This document shows, in pieces, positions 8,006 through 16,971 of a stretch of 64,000 nucleotides of DNA (position 1 is its first letter; each line of letters starts with the position of its first letter). The stretch is taken from the NCBI RefSeq assembly GCF_900100365.1, contig NZ_FNKU01000001.1:5681001-5745000 (forward strand). Direction: 5' to 3'. Made by a program: the position numbers and the translations under genes. The notes beneath the pieces were generated by a model, which made no database searches, was not told where the DNA came from, and saw only the letters and a program-made list of their open reading frames with translations. Source of the DNA: Pseudomonas cannabina. GTDB taxonomy: Bacteria; Pseudomonadota; Gammaproteobacteria; Pseudomonadales; Pseudomonadaceae.

Positions 8006-9092
8006 TCCCGTTCACGGGCTGGAGACGGTGGGTAGCGGAAGCTATCTCAAGGATGACGTGCATTTTCTGTTGCGCAGTATCGAGATGCAGACCACCAGTG
8101 TCGAAGAGAAGGAACGCCTGATCCAGACGCGGCAAAAGCATTATTCGGAGATGATCAGCGAGGAGTCTGCGCCCAGCGACGCCCATAAGGCGCTTTACGA
8201 GCGTGCGCTCAGCCAGAACGGCGCGCGCATGGCGACCGACGTTCACGCCTTGGCGCAGGCGCTGGATCGTCAATGCACCGGGTCTGAAATCGTTCTGGTG
8301 TCGTTCGTGCGTGCCGGTCTGCCGCTTGGCGTGTTGTTGCGTCGGGCCCTGATCGATCTGCGCCGCGAGGCGCATCACTATGGCATCAGCATCGTCCGCG
8401 ATCGCGGCATCGACAAGGTGGCACTTGAGGCCATCATTCAAACCCACGGCGCGCAGAACATCGTGTTTGTCGATGGCTGGACCGGTAAAGGCGCGATCTC
8501 CGGGGAAATCCGCCGCAGCTTGGCGGGCGATGCACGATTTCCGCAAGACCCGCGGCTGGTGGTGCTGGCCGACCCGTGCGGCAGTGCCTGGCTGGCGGCC
8601 TCGGCGGAAGACTGGGTGATTCCGTCCGGCATTCTCGGCGCAACGGTCTCCGGGCTGGTGTCGCGTTCCATCTGGCCAGCAGACGGCGGGCTGCACGGCT
8701 GCGTGGTGTACGAGCATTTGCAGGACCATGACGTCACGCGTTCTTTTATTGAACAGATCGAACGCCAGCGCCGTCAAAAGTGTTCGACGTTGATGCTGAG
8801 CCCTTGGACGCCGACGCAGCGCCTCGAACTCAAGAGCGCTGCATCGCGGGTGATCGACAGCCTGGCTGAACGCTTTGAGGTGAATAACCTCAACCGCGTC
8901 AAGCCGGGCATTGCCGAGGCGACCCGGGCGGTAATGCGTCGCGTGCCGGACCATGTGCTGGTGCGCAACCTGACCGACGGCGACGTACAGCTTCTGCTGC
9001 ACCTGACAGAAAAGGCGGGCATCCCCGTTGAGGAAGTCGGCGATGCCCTGGGCCCATACCGGGCGGTGACCATCATACGGAGTCTCAGCTAA
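7998..9092 (+). CDS. StiP-family PRTase-like protein with C-terminal PELOTA-type domain
   Basis: The protein has 364 residues from the ATG at 7998, which overlaps the HAD stop by 8 bases; the frame is open upstream but there it only shadows the HAD gene. The core carries EIVLVSFVRAGLPLGVLLRR and a PRPP-loop-like NIVFVDGWTGKGAI (154-167), typical of the family named either cysteine protease StiP or PRTase_1. The C-terminal part (about 295-364: LNRVKPGIAEATRAVMRRV to VTIIRSLS) resembles the PELOTA RNA-binding domain. The loop argues for phosphoribosyl chemistry rather than proteolysis, but this is not settled by sequence. Confidence 0.78.
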   Translation: MSDPVHGLETVGSGSYLKDDVHFLLRSIEMQTTSVEEKERLIQTRQKHYSEMISEESAPSDAHKALYERALSQNGARMATDVHALAQALDRQCTGSEIVLVSFVRAGLPLGVLLRRALIDLRREAHHYGISIVRDRGIDKVALEAIIQTHGAQNIVFVDGWTGKGAISGEIRRSLAGDARFPQDPRLVVLADPCGSAWLAASAEDWVIPSGILGATVSGLVSRSIWPADGGLHGCVVYEHLQDHDVTRSFIEQIERQRRQKCSTLMLSPWTPTQRLELKSAASRVIDSLAERFEVNNLNRVKPGIAEATRAVMRRVPDHVLVRNLTDGDVQLLLHLTEKAGIPVEEVGDALGPYRAVTIIRSLS

Positions 9093-10042
9093 TGGCCTTA
9101 TTCTCGCCTTATGCGCTGGGGGCAACGCTGTACATGCCCGCTACCCGTGACGACATCGTCGATGTCGTGTTCGGTGACAAGATTCCCGAGTTGCGTTCGC
9201 TGGTGGTGTGTCTGGAAGATGCCGTCGCGTTGATCGATGTCGACACCGCACTGCTCAACCTGCGTCAGGTGCTGACGCGGATTCAGGATCGTGGCGGACG
9301 GCCAGCCGATGGGCCGCTGCTGTTCGTCCGTCCGCGTGATGCCGCCATGGCGCGCATTCTCAACGACTGGCCGCTGATGGCCCACGTCGACGGGTTCGTT
9401 GTCCCCAAGCTCTCGCTGACCAATCTGATCAGTTGGGAGCAGGCCGTGACCAACCCGGCGCTGGCCTTGATGCCGACGCTGGAAACGCCGGAGGTCTTCA
9501 ATCCTGGAGCAATGGTGGAGTTGGGGCAGGCTTTGAAGGCCTGTCTCGACGAACGGATCATTGCGCTGCGCATTGGCGGCAACGACCTGATGGGCTGCCT
9601 GGGCCTGCGCCGTAATCCGGCCATGACGCTGTACTCGACGCCGATGGGCTACGTCATTCCCATGCTGGCCGGAGTCATGGGCGCGCAGGGGTTTGCCCTG
9701 ACCGCGCCGGTGTTCGAACAGCTGGCCACGCCAGACGTTCTGGAACTGGAACTGGCGCTGGATATGACCAATGGATTGGTCGGCAAGACGGCAATTCACC
9801 CTTCGCAGGTCAATATCATTCAGAATGCGTTACGCGTCAGTCTGGAAGACATGAACGCCGCCCGGATGATTTTGAACTCTGTGGCGCCCGCTGTGTTCAA
9901 GTACAACGATGCTATGTGTGAACCGGCGACCCATTACAAATGGGCAACCCACATCATGGAGCGCGCCAAATGGCATGGAGTGTTACCCGCACCCGCTTCG
10001 ATCATGGATGCCAGTATTCGACTCGCTGAGGCAGTTAGCTAG
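9092..10042 (+). CDS. HpcH/CitE-like C-C bond lyase of the Ter module
   Basis: This 316-residue TIM-barrel protein is related to citrate lyase beta and HpcH/HpaI aldolases. Landmarks are LVVCLEDAVALIDVDTA (the CLEDAV metal and substrate motif), GPLLFVRPRD (substrate arginine), VDGFVVPKLS, LMPTLETPEVFN (metal-binding Glu) and KTAIHPSQVNIIQ, the typical C-terminal barrel-closing motif. It starts with TAATG overlap to the upstream gene. In Ter clusters such lyases are predicted to cleave or join carbon chains during synthesis of an unknown metabolite. The actual acyl or aldehyde substrate cannot be inferred here. Confidence 0.85.
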   Translation: MALFSPYALGATLYMPATRDDIVDVVFGDKIPELRSLVVCLEDAVALIDVDTALLNLRQVLTRIQDRGGRPADGPLLFVRPRDAAMARILNDWPLMAHVDGFVVPKLSLTNLISWEQAVTNPALALMPTLETPEVFNPGAMVELGQALKACLDERIIALRIGGNDLMGCLGLRRNPAMTLYSTPMGYVIPMLAGVMGAQGFALTAPVFEQLATPDVLELELALDMTNGLVGKTAIHPSQVNIIQNALRVSLEDMNAARMILNSVAPAVFKYNDAMCEPATHYKWATHIMERAKWHGVLPAPASIMDASIRLAEAVS

Positions 10043-10789
10043 ATGATAGAACCTGACCTTGAAACCGCAGGACCTGATCTTGAGCCTGTAGGGCCCGACC
10101 TTGAAATCGAAGTGGAACAGCGCCTGCTGGCGGTGTTCGATTTCGACGGGACCATTACCCGCCATGACAGCTTCGTCCCGTTTCTCAAATTCGCCTTCGG
10201 GCAACGTGCCTTCTCTGTGCGTATGGCGCGGCTGGTATTGCCGAGCCTCGGCTATCTGGCCAAACGCATGACCCGCGACGAACTCAAAGGCCGCCTGATC
10301 AAGGCGTTTTTGAGTGGCGTCGAAGTGCAATGGCTGCAGCAAAAGGCCGAAGCCTTCTGCCAGTCGCACTGGAAACGCCTGATGCGTCCCGCCGCACTTG
10401 AATCCATCGCTGCCGAGATCGAGAAGGGCGCCATTGTCACGCTATGTTCAGCATCGCCTGCTATGGTCCTGCAACCCTTCGCCGACCGCTTGAAAGTCGA
10501 GCTGATCGGTACCAATCTGGAAGTGATCGACGGCAAGCTGACCGGGCTGATCGAGGGCAGTAACTGCCGCTGCGACTCCAAGGTCGCGCGTCTGGAAAGT
10601 GTCTACGGGCCGCTTTCGCAGTTCCGGGTTCGCGCCTGGGGCGACACCCGAGGTGATCACGAATTGCTCGCCGCTGCTCAGGATGCGCACTGGCGGTTGT
10701 TCCATCCGACGTGGCGTCGAGGCCGTTATAAAGGCCCCGTTAACGCCAAGTTACACAATCCTGATGGTAATGACGGGCCAACACGGTAA
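10043..10789 (+). CDS. HAD-IB (SerB-like) phosphatase with short N-terminal repeat
   Basis: This 248-residue protein starts immediately after the lyase stop with no spacer. The HAD nucleophile motif is VFDFDGTITRHDSF at about residues 32-45; VTLCSASPAMVLQPFA (motif II serine) and AWGDTRGDHELL (motif III acidic pair) follow, as in the HAD-IB/SerB group. The first 22 residues contain PDLE three times (EPDLETAG, GPDLEPVG, GPDLEIEV), a 7-residue period also visible in the DNA, which is not part of the HAD fold. It is the second phosphatase of the module. The C-terminal tail is basic and low in structure. Confidence 0.85.
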   Translation: MIEPDLETAGPDLEPVGPDLEIEVEQRLLAVFDFDGTITRHDSFVPFLKFAFGQRAFSVRMARLVLPSLGYLAKRMTRDELKGRLIKAFLSGVEVQWLQQKAEAFCQSHWKRLMRPAALESIAAEIEKGAIVTLCSASPAMVLQPFADRLKVELIGTNLEVIDGKLTGLIEGSNCRCDSKVARLESVYGPLSQFRVRAWGDTRGDHELLAAAQDAHWRLFHPTWRRGRYKGPVNAKLHNPDGNDGPTR

Positions 10790-10835
10790 GGCTGTAACAC
10801 TTTTATCCGAATTCCGTAGTCACATGGAGCGAAAA

Positions 10836-11429
10836 ATGGCACTCACTTTGGCAAAAAACCAGACGATCTCACTCGAGAAAACCGCTGGTACAGGCCTCAA
10901 GAAAGTCAGCATGGGCCTTGGATGGGACCCTGAAAAGGCCAGCGGTTTCTTCGGCAAATTGCTCGGCGGTGGCGGCGGCGATATCGACCTCGACGCCTCC
11001 TGCATTATGCTCGACGCCGATAAAAAGCCCCTCGATCTGGTCTGGTTTCGTCAGTTGCAATCGCGCGACGGTGCCATTTTGCACTCCGGTGACAACCGTA
11101 CCGGCGAAGGCGCGGGTGATGACGAAACCGTCAGCGTCGACCTGGAAAAATTGCCGGCTGCGGTCAAATACCTGGTGTTCACCGTCAATTCGTTCACCGG
11201 GCAGAATTTCGAAAAAGTCGCCAATGCCTACTGCCGCATCGTCGATCTGGGCAGCCGCAACGAGCTGGGCCGTTTCGACCTCTCCGAGAAAGGTCAGCAT
11301 ACTGGCGTGGTGATGTCTTACCTGTCGCGCACGGCATCGGGCTGGGATTTCACTGCTGTCGGTCAGGCCACCAACGGCCGCACTGCGGATGATCTGGTCG
11401 AACTGGCCATCGGAGCTGTACGCGGATGA
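10836..11429 (+). CDS. terZ: TerZ/TerD-family calcium-binding stress protein
   Basis: The protein has 197 residues from the ATG at 10836, which follows a GGAG site and gives the family start MALTLAKNQTISLEK. The single TerD beta-sandwich shows DIDLDASCIMLD, a SGDNRTGEGAGDDE calcium-binding acidic loop, and the CRIVDL and ELGRFDLSEKG strands. A glycine run (GGGGGDIDLD) replaces the shorter loop seen in TerD. TerZ proteins are linked to tellurite resistance, phage inhibition and colicin resistance, by unknown means. The stop overlaps the terA start as ATGA. Confidence 0.88.
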   Translation: MALTLAKNQTISLEKTAGTGLKKVSMGLGWDPEKASGFFGKLLGGGGGDIDLDASCIMLDADKKPLDLVWFRQLQSRDGAILHSGDNRTGEGAGDDETVSVDLEKLPAAVKYLVFTVNSFTGQNFEKVANAYCRIVDLGSRNELGRFDLSEKGQHTGVVMSYLSRTASGWDFTAVGQATNGRTADDLVELAIGAVRG

Positions 11430-12601
11430 CCCAACTTGTTCCAGGCGCCAACGCGCCAGTCGCTACCGGGCCTCTGACGGTCGAGATCAGCTACGCCCCA
11501 CTGACAGGCGCAGACATCGATGTGTCCGCATTCCTGTTAACGGGGTCGGGCAAGGTTCGTGGCGATCAGGACATGTGCTTCTACGGCCAGAAAAGCGTCA
11601 ATAATGGTGCGGTCCAGCAGACAGAAGCGTCGGCGGGCCGCGCAGTGTTCACCCTTGATCCGAGCCGTCTGGATTCGGTCATCGAGAAAGTGGCCCTGAC
11701 GGCGACTATCTACGAGAACAAGGCCAGCTTCAACGCTGTGTCGCGTCTGGCATTAAGCATAACGGGCGGCATCGAGGCAGAGATCCCCACCAGCGGCATG
11801 AAGGAAACCGCGCTGATTCTGGGCGAGTTCTACTTGCGCCAAGGCGCCTGGAAATTCCGCTGCGTTGCGCAGGGTTTTGCGGACGGCTTGGAGCCGCTGG
11901 CTAAAAACTTCGGCGTTGAAGTCGCCGCGCCGCAGGATCAGCCTGCACCTGTTCCAGCACCAGCACCAGCACCAGCGGTCAAGTCGACGGTCAGTCTGAG
12001 CAAGATCACGCTCGACAAGACTCGCGCCTCGGTCAGTCTGGAAAAAACCAGCGCCGGTTTCGGCGAGATCAGGGTCAATCTGAACTGGAATCGCCGCAGT
12101 GACAACAAGGGCGGCGGCTTCTTCTCGATGAAGAAGAGCAATGCCATCGACCTTGATGTAGGCTGCCTTTTCGAATTGCAGGACGGCTCCAAAGGGGCGG
12201 TTCAGGCACTCGGCAATTCGTTCGGATCGCTCAACAGCGAACCGTTCATCAAGCTGATGGGCGATGACCGCACCGGGTCGATCAGTGATGGTGAGTGGCT
12301 GCACATCAACGGCGGGCACTGGGGCAAGATTCGTCGCATTCTGGTGTACGCGTTCATCTACGAAGGTGCGCCGAACTGGAAAGAAACCGACGGGGTAGTC
12401 ACCATCCATGCGCCGGGCCAGCCACCCATTGAAGTACGTCTCAATGAAGAGGGCGGCCGTCAGGGCATGTGTGCGATTGCCTTGCTGGAAAACGACAACG
12501 GAGCGGTCAAGGTGACGCGCCGTGTGGATTTCCATAATGGCCACAGCAACATGGACAAAGCCTACGGCTGGGGCATGCGCTGGGCTGCTGGTTCCAAGTA
12601 A
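11426..12601 (+). CDS. terA: TerA, tandem TerD-domain protein
   Basis: This 391-residue protein has two TerD-like domains: residues 1-168 (ending LGEFYLRQGAWKFRCVAQGFADGLEP) and about 190-391. A Pro/Ala linker around 171-183 (PVPAPAPAPA) separates them. The second domain keeps DLDVGCLFELQDG and MGDDRTGSISDGEW, the metal-loop region, and ends with YGWGMRWAAGSK as in TerA. It is translationally coupled to terZ. TerA proteins are cytosolic and are thought to act in complexes with TerB and TerC at the membrane; no enzyme activity is known. Confidence 0.87.
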   Translation: MTQLVPGANAPVATGPLTVEISYAPLTGADIDVSAFLLTGSGKVRGDQDMCFYGQKSVNNGAVQQTEASAGRAVFTLDPSRLDSVIEKVALTATIYENKASFNAVSRLALSITGGIEAEIPTSGMKETALILGEFYLRQGAWKFRCVAQGFADGLEPLAKNFGVEVAAPQDQPAPVPAPAPAPAVKSTVSLSKITLDKTRASVSLEKTSAGFGEIRVNLNWNRRSDNKGGGFFSMKKSNAIDLDVGCLFELQDGSKGAVQALGNSFGSLNSEPFIKLMGDDRTGSISDGEWLHINGGHWGKIRRILVYAFIYEGAPNWKETDGVVTIHAPGQPPIEVRLNEEGGRQGMCAIALLENDNGAVKVTRRVDFHNGHSNMDKAYGWGMRWAAGSK

Positions 12602-12651
12602 ACAACACCGTGGTATTTCTGGCTGGCTGTGCCGCCTCATGGGAGATAGAC

Positions 12652-13101
12652 ATGCTGGACTGGTTGAAAACAAACGCAACAGCGGCCCGCGACAAGCTGG
12701 CCACTGAAGTTTCGAAGTTCAAGAATCGCGAATTCATGGACGCTGTAGTTTCCGGCTGTGCGCTGGTATCTGCCGCCGATGGCGATATCAGCGCCAGTGA
12801 AAAGCAGAAAATGGCCGGCTTCATCCAGAACTCTCAGGAACTGAAAGTTTTCGACATGAAGGACGTCATTCAGGGCTTCCAGGAAGCCTGCTCCAAGTTT
12901 GAGTTCGATTACGAAATTGGCCGTGCCGAGGCGTTGAAAACCATCGGCAAGATCAAAAAGAAAGAAGATGCTTCCCGTCTGTTGGTGCGCGTCTGCTGTG
13001 CAATCGGTGGCGCTGATGGCAGCTTCGACGAGAAAGAGCGGGAAGTTTGCCGCACGATCTGTCGCGAGCTTGGCCTGAACCCGTCCGATTTTGACCTGTA
13101 A
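12652..13101 (+). CDS. terB: TerB, TerB/DjlA-type helical metal-binding protein
   Basis: The protein has 149 residues from the ATG at 12652 (GGGAGA ribosome site), close to the 151 of the family; an upstream in-frame GTG at 12610 gives an unlikely leader. It carries the two TerB repeats with acidic motifs: CALVSAADGDISASEK and CAIGGADGSFDEKER, each placing Asp residues for metal binding at helix starts. TerB is cytosolic and is reported in other bacteria to join TerC at the membrane. It sits between terA and terC, the normal order. Confidence 0.92.
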   Translation: MLDWLKTNATAARDKLATEVSKFKNREFMDAVVSGCALVSAADGDISASEKQKMAGFIQNSQELKVFDMKDVIQGFQEACSKFEFDYEIGRAEALKTIGKIKKKEDASRLLVRVCCAIGGADGSFDEKEREVCRTICRELGLNPSDFDL

Positions 13102-13126
13102 TTTTTACCCTAAGGAACGCAGTTAA

Positions 13127-14161
13127 ATGGAAAGCACCTCTCTAGGCTTCCCTCCACTCACGATGGCGGTTTTCGTCGGTCTGGCCATTACGGCCATGGC
13201 CATCGACATGTTCTCCCACCGGGGCAACAAGCCGATCACCCTGGCGCAAGCCTCGGCGTGGTCGATTTTCTGGGTCGCCATTTCGCTGGCTTTCGCCGGT
13301 TTTCTGTATGTGCAGCACGGCGCTGAAGTTGCCACGCTGTTCGTCACCGGTTATGCGCTGGAAAAAGTGCTGAGCATCGACAACCTGTTCGTGTTCATGG
13401 CGTTGTTCGCCTGGTTCAAGATCCCGGATGGCCTGCGCCACCGCGTTCTGTACTGGGGCATCATCGGCGCCATCGTTTTCCGCGGCATCTTCGTCGCTAT
13501 CGGTACCGGCCTGCTGGCACTGGGCCCGTGGGTCGAAGTGGTGTTTGCGGTGATCGTTGCCTGGACCGCGGTCATGATGCTGCGTGCCGGTGATGACGAC
13601 GATGAAGAGGTCGACTACTCGCAGCACATGGCTTATCGCTTTGCCAAGAAACTGTTCCCGGTGTGGCCAAAACTGCACGGCAGCAACTTCTTCGTGCGTC
13701 GCGCGGTTCTGGAAGAAGAAATCAAGAAGCCTGAAAACGCCGGTATCACGCTGGCTGCCAAAGGCGCGCTGTTCGCAACTCCGCTGTTCCTGTGTCTGGT
13801 TGTGGCAGAAATCTCCGACGTGCTGTTCGCGTTCGACTCCGTGCCTGCAATCATCGCCGTAAGCCGCGAGCCTCTGATCGTGTTCTCGGCCATGCTGTTC
13901 GCGATTCTCGGGCTGCGTACTTTGTATTTCGTACTTGAAGCCCTGAAACGCTACCTGGTGCATCTGGAGAAGGCCGTTATCGCGCTGCTGTTCTTCATTG
14001 CCGTCAAGTTGGGCCTCAACGCGACCAACCACTTGTTCCATCACGGTTACGAAATCAGCGCCAACGCCAGCTTGCTGGTAGTGGTTGTCGTGCTGATCAT
14101 CGGTATCGTCGCCAGCCTGCTCTTCCCGGGTAAAGAAGAACCGGCTGAAGAAAAAGCTTAA
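13127..14161 (+). CDS. terC: TerC integral membrane protein
   Basis: This 344-residue protein has around nine hydrophobic segments. TerC signatures include GYALEKVLSIDNLFVFMALF (conserved Glu, Asp and Asn in a membrane helix) and the later LVVAEISDVLFAFDSVPAIIAV, whose acidic membrane residues are expected to bind or move a metal ion. A cytosolic loop around residues 145-190 is acidic (DDDDEEVD). TerC proteins act in metal efflux or in loading metal onto secreted enzymes; which applies here is not evident. It lies 25 bases after terB and 26 before terD. Confidence 0.93.
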   Translation: MESTSLGFPPLTMAVFVGLAITAMAIDMFSHRGNKPITLAQASAWSIFWVAISLAFAGFLYVQHGAEVATLFVTGYALEKVLSIDNLFVFMALFAWFKIPDGLRHRVLYWGIIGAIVFRGIFVAIGTGLLALGPWVEVVFAVIVAWTAVMMLRAGDDDDEEVDYSQHMAYRFAKKLFPVWPKLHGSNFFVRRAVLEEEIKKPENAGITLAAKGALFATPLFLCLVVAEISDVLFAFDSVPAIIAVSREPLIVFSAMLFAILGLRTLYFVLEALKRYLVHLEKAVIALLFFIAVKLGLNATNHLFHHGYEISANASLLVVVVVLIIGIVASLLFPGKEEPAEEKA

Positions 14162-14187
14162 ACACTGGATAAGGAGATATACGAATC

Positions 14188-14763
14188 ATGGCTTTGACTC
14201 TGCAAAAAGGTGGCAACCTTTCGCTGTCGAAAACCGACCCGACCCTGACCAATGTCCTCATCGGTCTGGGCTGGGATCCGCGCGCCACTGATGGTCAGGA
14301 TTTTGACCTGGACGCCAGCGCATTCCTGTTGGGCGCCAATGGCAAGGTCCGCAGTGAAGCTGACTTCATTTTTTACAACCAGCTCAAGAGTGCCGATGGT
14401 TCCGTCGAACACACCGGTGACAACCGTACCGGTGCCGGTGATGGCGACGATGAAGTGCTCAAGGTCGATCTGACCAATGTGCCTGCCGATGTCGACAAGA
14501 TCGTTTTCGTCGTGACCATTCACGATGCCGACACTCGCAAGCAGAACTTCGGTCAGGTGGGTGGCTCGTTCATCCGCGTTCTGAATGAAAAGTCGGGCGC
14601 TGAAGTTGTTCGTTATGACTTGGCAGAAGATGCTTCGACCGAAACTGCCATGGTGTTTGCCGAGCTGTATCGCAACGCTGGCGAGTGGAAGTTTCGTGCG
14701 GTTGGCCAAGGTTATGCCGGTGGCCTGAAAGCCGTTGCCAACTCTTTCGGCATGAATTTCTGA
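14188..14763 (+). CDS. terD: TerD calcium-binding stress protein
   Basis: This 191-residue single-domain protein is nearly canonical: [33 protein letters not shown], then [15 protein letters not shown] with the calcium-coordinating acidic loop, and [19 protein letters not shown] at the end. AAGGAGATATACG gives a very strong ribosome site, stronger than at the other ter genes, so high expression is likely. The protein is about two-thirds identical by eye to the next gene product, pointing to tandem duplication. Confidence 0.94.
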   Translation: MALTLQKGGNLSLSKTDPTLTNVLIGLGWDPRATDGQDFDLDASAFLLGANGKVRSEADFIFYNQLKSADGSVEHTGDNRTGAGDGDDEVLKVDLTNVPADVDKIVFVVTIHDADTRKQNFGQVGGSFIRVLNEKSGAEVVRYDLAEDASTETAMVFAELYRNAGEWKFRAVGQGYAGGLKAVANSFGMNF

Positions 14764-14800
14764 TTCACGCCTAACCCTATTTCTGAAAAGGATTACGAAC

Positions 14801-15379
14801 ATGGCAGTAAGTCTGAGTAAAGGCGGTAACGTTTCCCTGTCGAAAGAGGCTCCTGGCCTGACAGAAATCACCGTAGGCCTGGGCTGGGATCCACGGGTGA
14901 CCGATGGCACCGAGTTCGACCTCGACGCGTCGATCTTCATCGTTGGCGAAAATGGCAAGGTGCTGGACGACAACAGCTTCATTTTCTACAACAACAAGAA
15001 GTCGACCGATGGTTCGGTTGAACACTTGGGCGACAACCGCTCAGGTGCGGGCGAAGGCGACGACGAGCAAGTCAACGTCAAACTCACCGGTCTGGCGGCT
15101 GCGGTCAAGAAGCTGGTGTTTGCGGTCACCATCCACTCGGCTGACGAGCGCAAGCAGAACTTCGGTCAGGTTTCGAACGCTTACATCCGCGTTGTGAACA
15201 AGGCTGACGGCAAGGAAGTCGCGCGTTACGACCTGTCGGAAGAAGCATCGACCGAAACCGCGATGATCTTCGGCGAGCTGTACCGCAACGGCGACGAGTT
15301 CAAGTTCAAGGCCATCGGCCAGGGCTTTGCAGGCGGTCTGAAGCCGCTGGCAGAAGCCCACGGTGTTGCAATCGGCTAA
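14801..15379 (+). CDS. terE: TerE calcium-binding stress protein
   Basis: This protein of about 192 residues is a close paralogue of the preceding TerD, with the same start ([15 protein letters not shown]), metal region ([14 protein letters not shown]) and C-terminal [20 protein letters not shown]. It is the last gene of the plus-strand ter run and is followed within 20 bases by a strong terminator. The TerD/TerE assignment follows gene order, since the two cannot be told apart by motif alone. Confidence 0.92.
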   Translation: MAVSLSKGGNVSLSKEAPGLTEITVGLGWDPRVTDGTEFDLDASIFIVGENGKVLDDNSFIFYNNKKSTDGSVEHLGDNRSGAGEGDDEQVNVKLTGLAAAVKKLVFAVTIHSADERKQNFGQVSNAYIRVVNKADGKEVARYDLSEEASTETAMIFGELYRNGDEFKFKAIGQGFAGGLKPLAEAHGVAIG

Positions 15380-15397
15380 ACCCGATCAGCGCCCGAT

Positions 15398-15432
15398 AAA
15401 AACCCCCGCCAGCGATGGCGGGGGTTTTTTTT
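15398..15432 (+). terminator. Strong terminator after terE
   Basis: AAAAACCCCCGCC (15398-15410) pairs with GGCGGGGGTTTTT around the short loop AGCGAT and continues into eight T residues. It closes the ter operon. Confidence 0.92.
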
Positions 15433-15528
15433 GGGCTTTTGAAAGCATTGGCTGGGTAAAGGCTGTCGTTCGCACGCTCCAGCGCTCATCGTTATAAATA
15501 AGTCCGCTTTTGATTCTGGCCGAAGGCC

Positions 15529-15619
15529 GTGGGAGCGAACTTGTTCGCGAAAGGGTCAGCATAATCGCCGAAAAATGCATACTCTGAAACACTGCCTTCG
15601 CGGACAAGTCCGCTCCCAC
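15529..15619. repeat. Inverted pair of REP elements (REPIN-like) between terE and terF
   Basis: GTGGGAGCGAACTTGTTCGC (15529-15548) faces TTCGCGGACAAGTCCGCTCC, the second copy at 15597-15619, about 45 bases apart. Each is itself a palindromic REP, and the two are inverted relative to each other. The same REP occurs in the array near 33.1-33.4 kb. A nearby GACGCGGAGCGTC palindrome at about 15630-15643 recurs at 47.2 kb. No REP-associated transposase gene is in the window. The rest of the 15433-15687 gap holds nothing else I can identify. Confidence 0.8.
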
Positions 15620-15687
15620 AAAGCCCTGCGACGCGGAGCGTCGCACGATAGTCAGTAGTTGAGATCATCGTTGCGCATGCTCACGCT

Positions 15688-16920
15688 CTACAGAATCCCG
15701 GCACCCTTGGCCGCTTTCAGCCAGTCGGGAAACTCTTCCATCAGTAGGTCGTACAGTTTCTCTTCCGGGATTTCATCCAGGCGGTCCAGGGCGAAGAAGT
15801 TGCAGTTGTCGACCACACGTCCGCCCATATCGTCGAGCTTTTCGAGAATCCCGTAACCGTGACCTCCCAGGCCCACGAACTGCCAGAAGATCGGCAGTTT
15901 GGCGGCTTCGGTTATCAGCCTGGTGATCTCGCGGTCCTGATGCACACCGCCGTCGCTGATGAACAGGATGTAGATCGGTGTCTTATCGCCTGACTGCTTG
16001 TAATAATCGATGACCATGCGCATGGCCTTCGGCTCGTCGTTGATGCGTGCACCCAGCTCCCAGTTTTTCCAGCCGCCATGGTCGGTCTTGATAAAGTCCT
16101 GAAAGTTGCCCAGTCTGACAGCGCTGAGTTGCTGCGGCTTTGCACCGAAGGCCCAGCAGTCCAGTGCGCCGTCATCGTCGAAATGCACGGCTAGCGGAAT
16201 CAGGCGGTCCACCACTTCCTGCACATGACCACGCGTGTATTGCGCGTTCATCGAGCCTGACGCGTCCAGCACCAGCCCGACCCGGGCCTTGGTGTCGGTC
16301 AGTCTGGCTTTTTCCAGGCTGACTTGAGCCTTCTTCGCCAGGCTGATCAACTGCGGAGCAGCGGCGGCAATCTTCTTCTCCAGAGAAATTCGTGCAGGCG
16401 GGGGCGGCGGTGCGTCGGCCACTTCACCACCAAAATGTACCACCAGCGCGTCCAGCCCGGCGTTATAGCCCTGCAGGTTGGAGGCAATGCGCCATTCGCC
16501 GTTCTTGCGATAGACATCGGCCACCATGATGGCTTTCTCGGCGGCAAAGGTCGCCCCGGAGAACTCGCCACGGGCCACTTCGCGGCCTTGCGCCTGAATG
16601 CTGAAATGGCTGGCCTGGATATCGCTCATCGCTCCCGTACCATCAATGGACGCAGTGAACACCAGCCGGTCTATGGATGCCGGCAAGCGACCCAGCGCGA
16701 GCTGAAAGTCGCCGCCGTTGACCTGTTTGACACCGTTGCAGGGGCTGGCAGGCTGATTGAAGAAGATCATGTAGCGGTCGTCCGACAGCTTGCCGTTGGC
16801 GTCGACGCCGAAGCAGACATAATCGATCACATGCGGCGATTTCAGGGAGATCGACAGCGTGAGGTCAGTGCCCTGAATCAGTGTGGAAAGCGGGATGCGT
16901 TGGCCTTGAGCGATTTGCAT
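15688..16920 (-). CDS. terF: TerF-like protein: TerD domain plus VWA domain
   Basis: In this 410-residue protein, residues 1-165 are a TerD domain (GVDANGKLSDDRYMIFFNQ, VADVYRKNGEWRIASNLQG). A Pro-rich joint (PPPPPAR, 171-177) and a helical stretch follow, and then a von Willebrand A domain with the MIDAS motif DASGS at 219-223 and PIYILFISDGGVHQD. VWA-TerF proteins bind metal and probably organise protein complexes. It is convergent with terE and 51 bases upstream of nothing on its own strand except the AIM24 gene that precedes it, so these two form a small operon aimed at the ter run. Confidence 0.88.
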   Translation of the reverse strand: MQIAQGQRIPLSTLIQGTDLTLSISLKSPHVIDYVCFGVDANGKLSDDRYMIFFNQPASPCNGVKQVNGGDFQLALGRLPASIDRLVFTASIDGTGAMSDIQASHFSIQAQGREVARGEFSGATFAAEKAIMVADVYRKNGEWRIASNLQGYNAGLDALVVHFGGEVADAPPPPPARISLEKKIAAAAPQLISLAKKAQVSLEKARLTDTKARVGLVLDASGSMNAQYTRGHVQEVVDRLIPLAVHFDDDGALDCWAFGAKPQQLSAVRLGNFQDFIKTDHGGWKNWELGARINDEPKAMRMVIDYYKQSGDKTPIYILFISDGGVHQDREITRLITEAAKLPIFWQFVGLGGHGYGILEKLDDMGGRVVDNCNFFALDRLDEIPEEKLYDLLMEEFPDWLKAAKGAGIL

Positions 16921-16971
16921 GGTTCTTCCTTGGCAATGGGGTATCAGAGAGCCCCGGTCAAATGACTGGCC

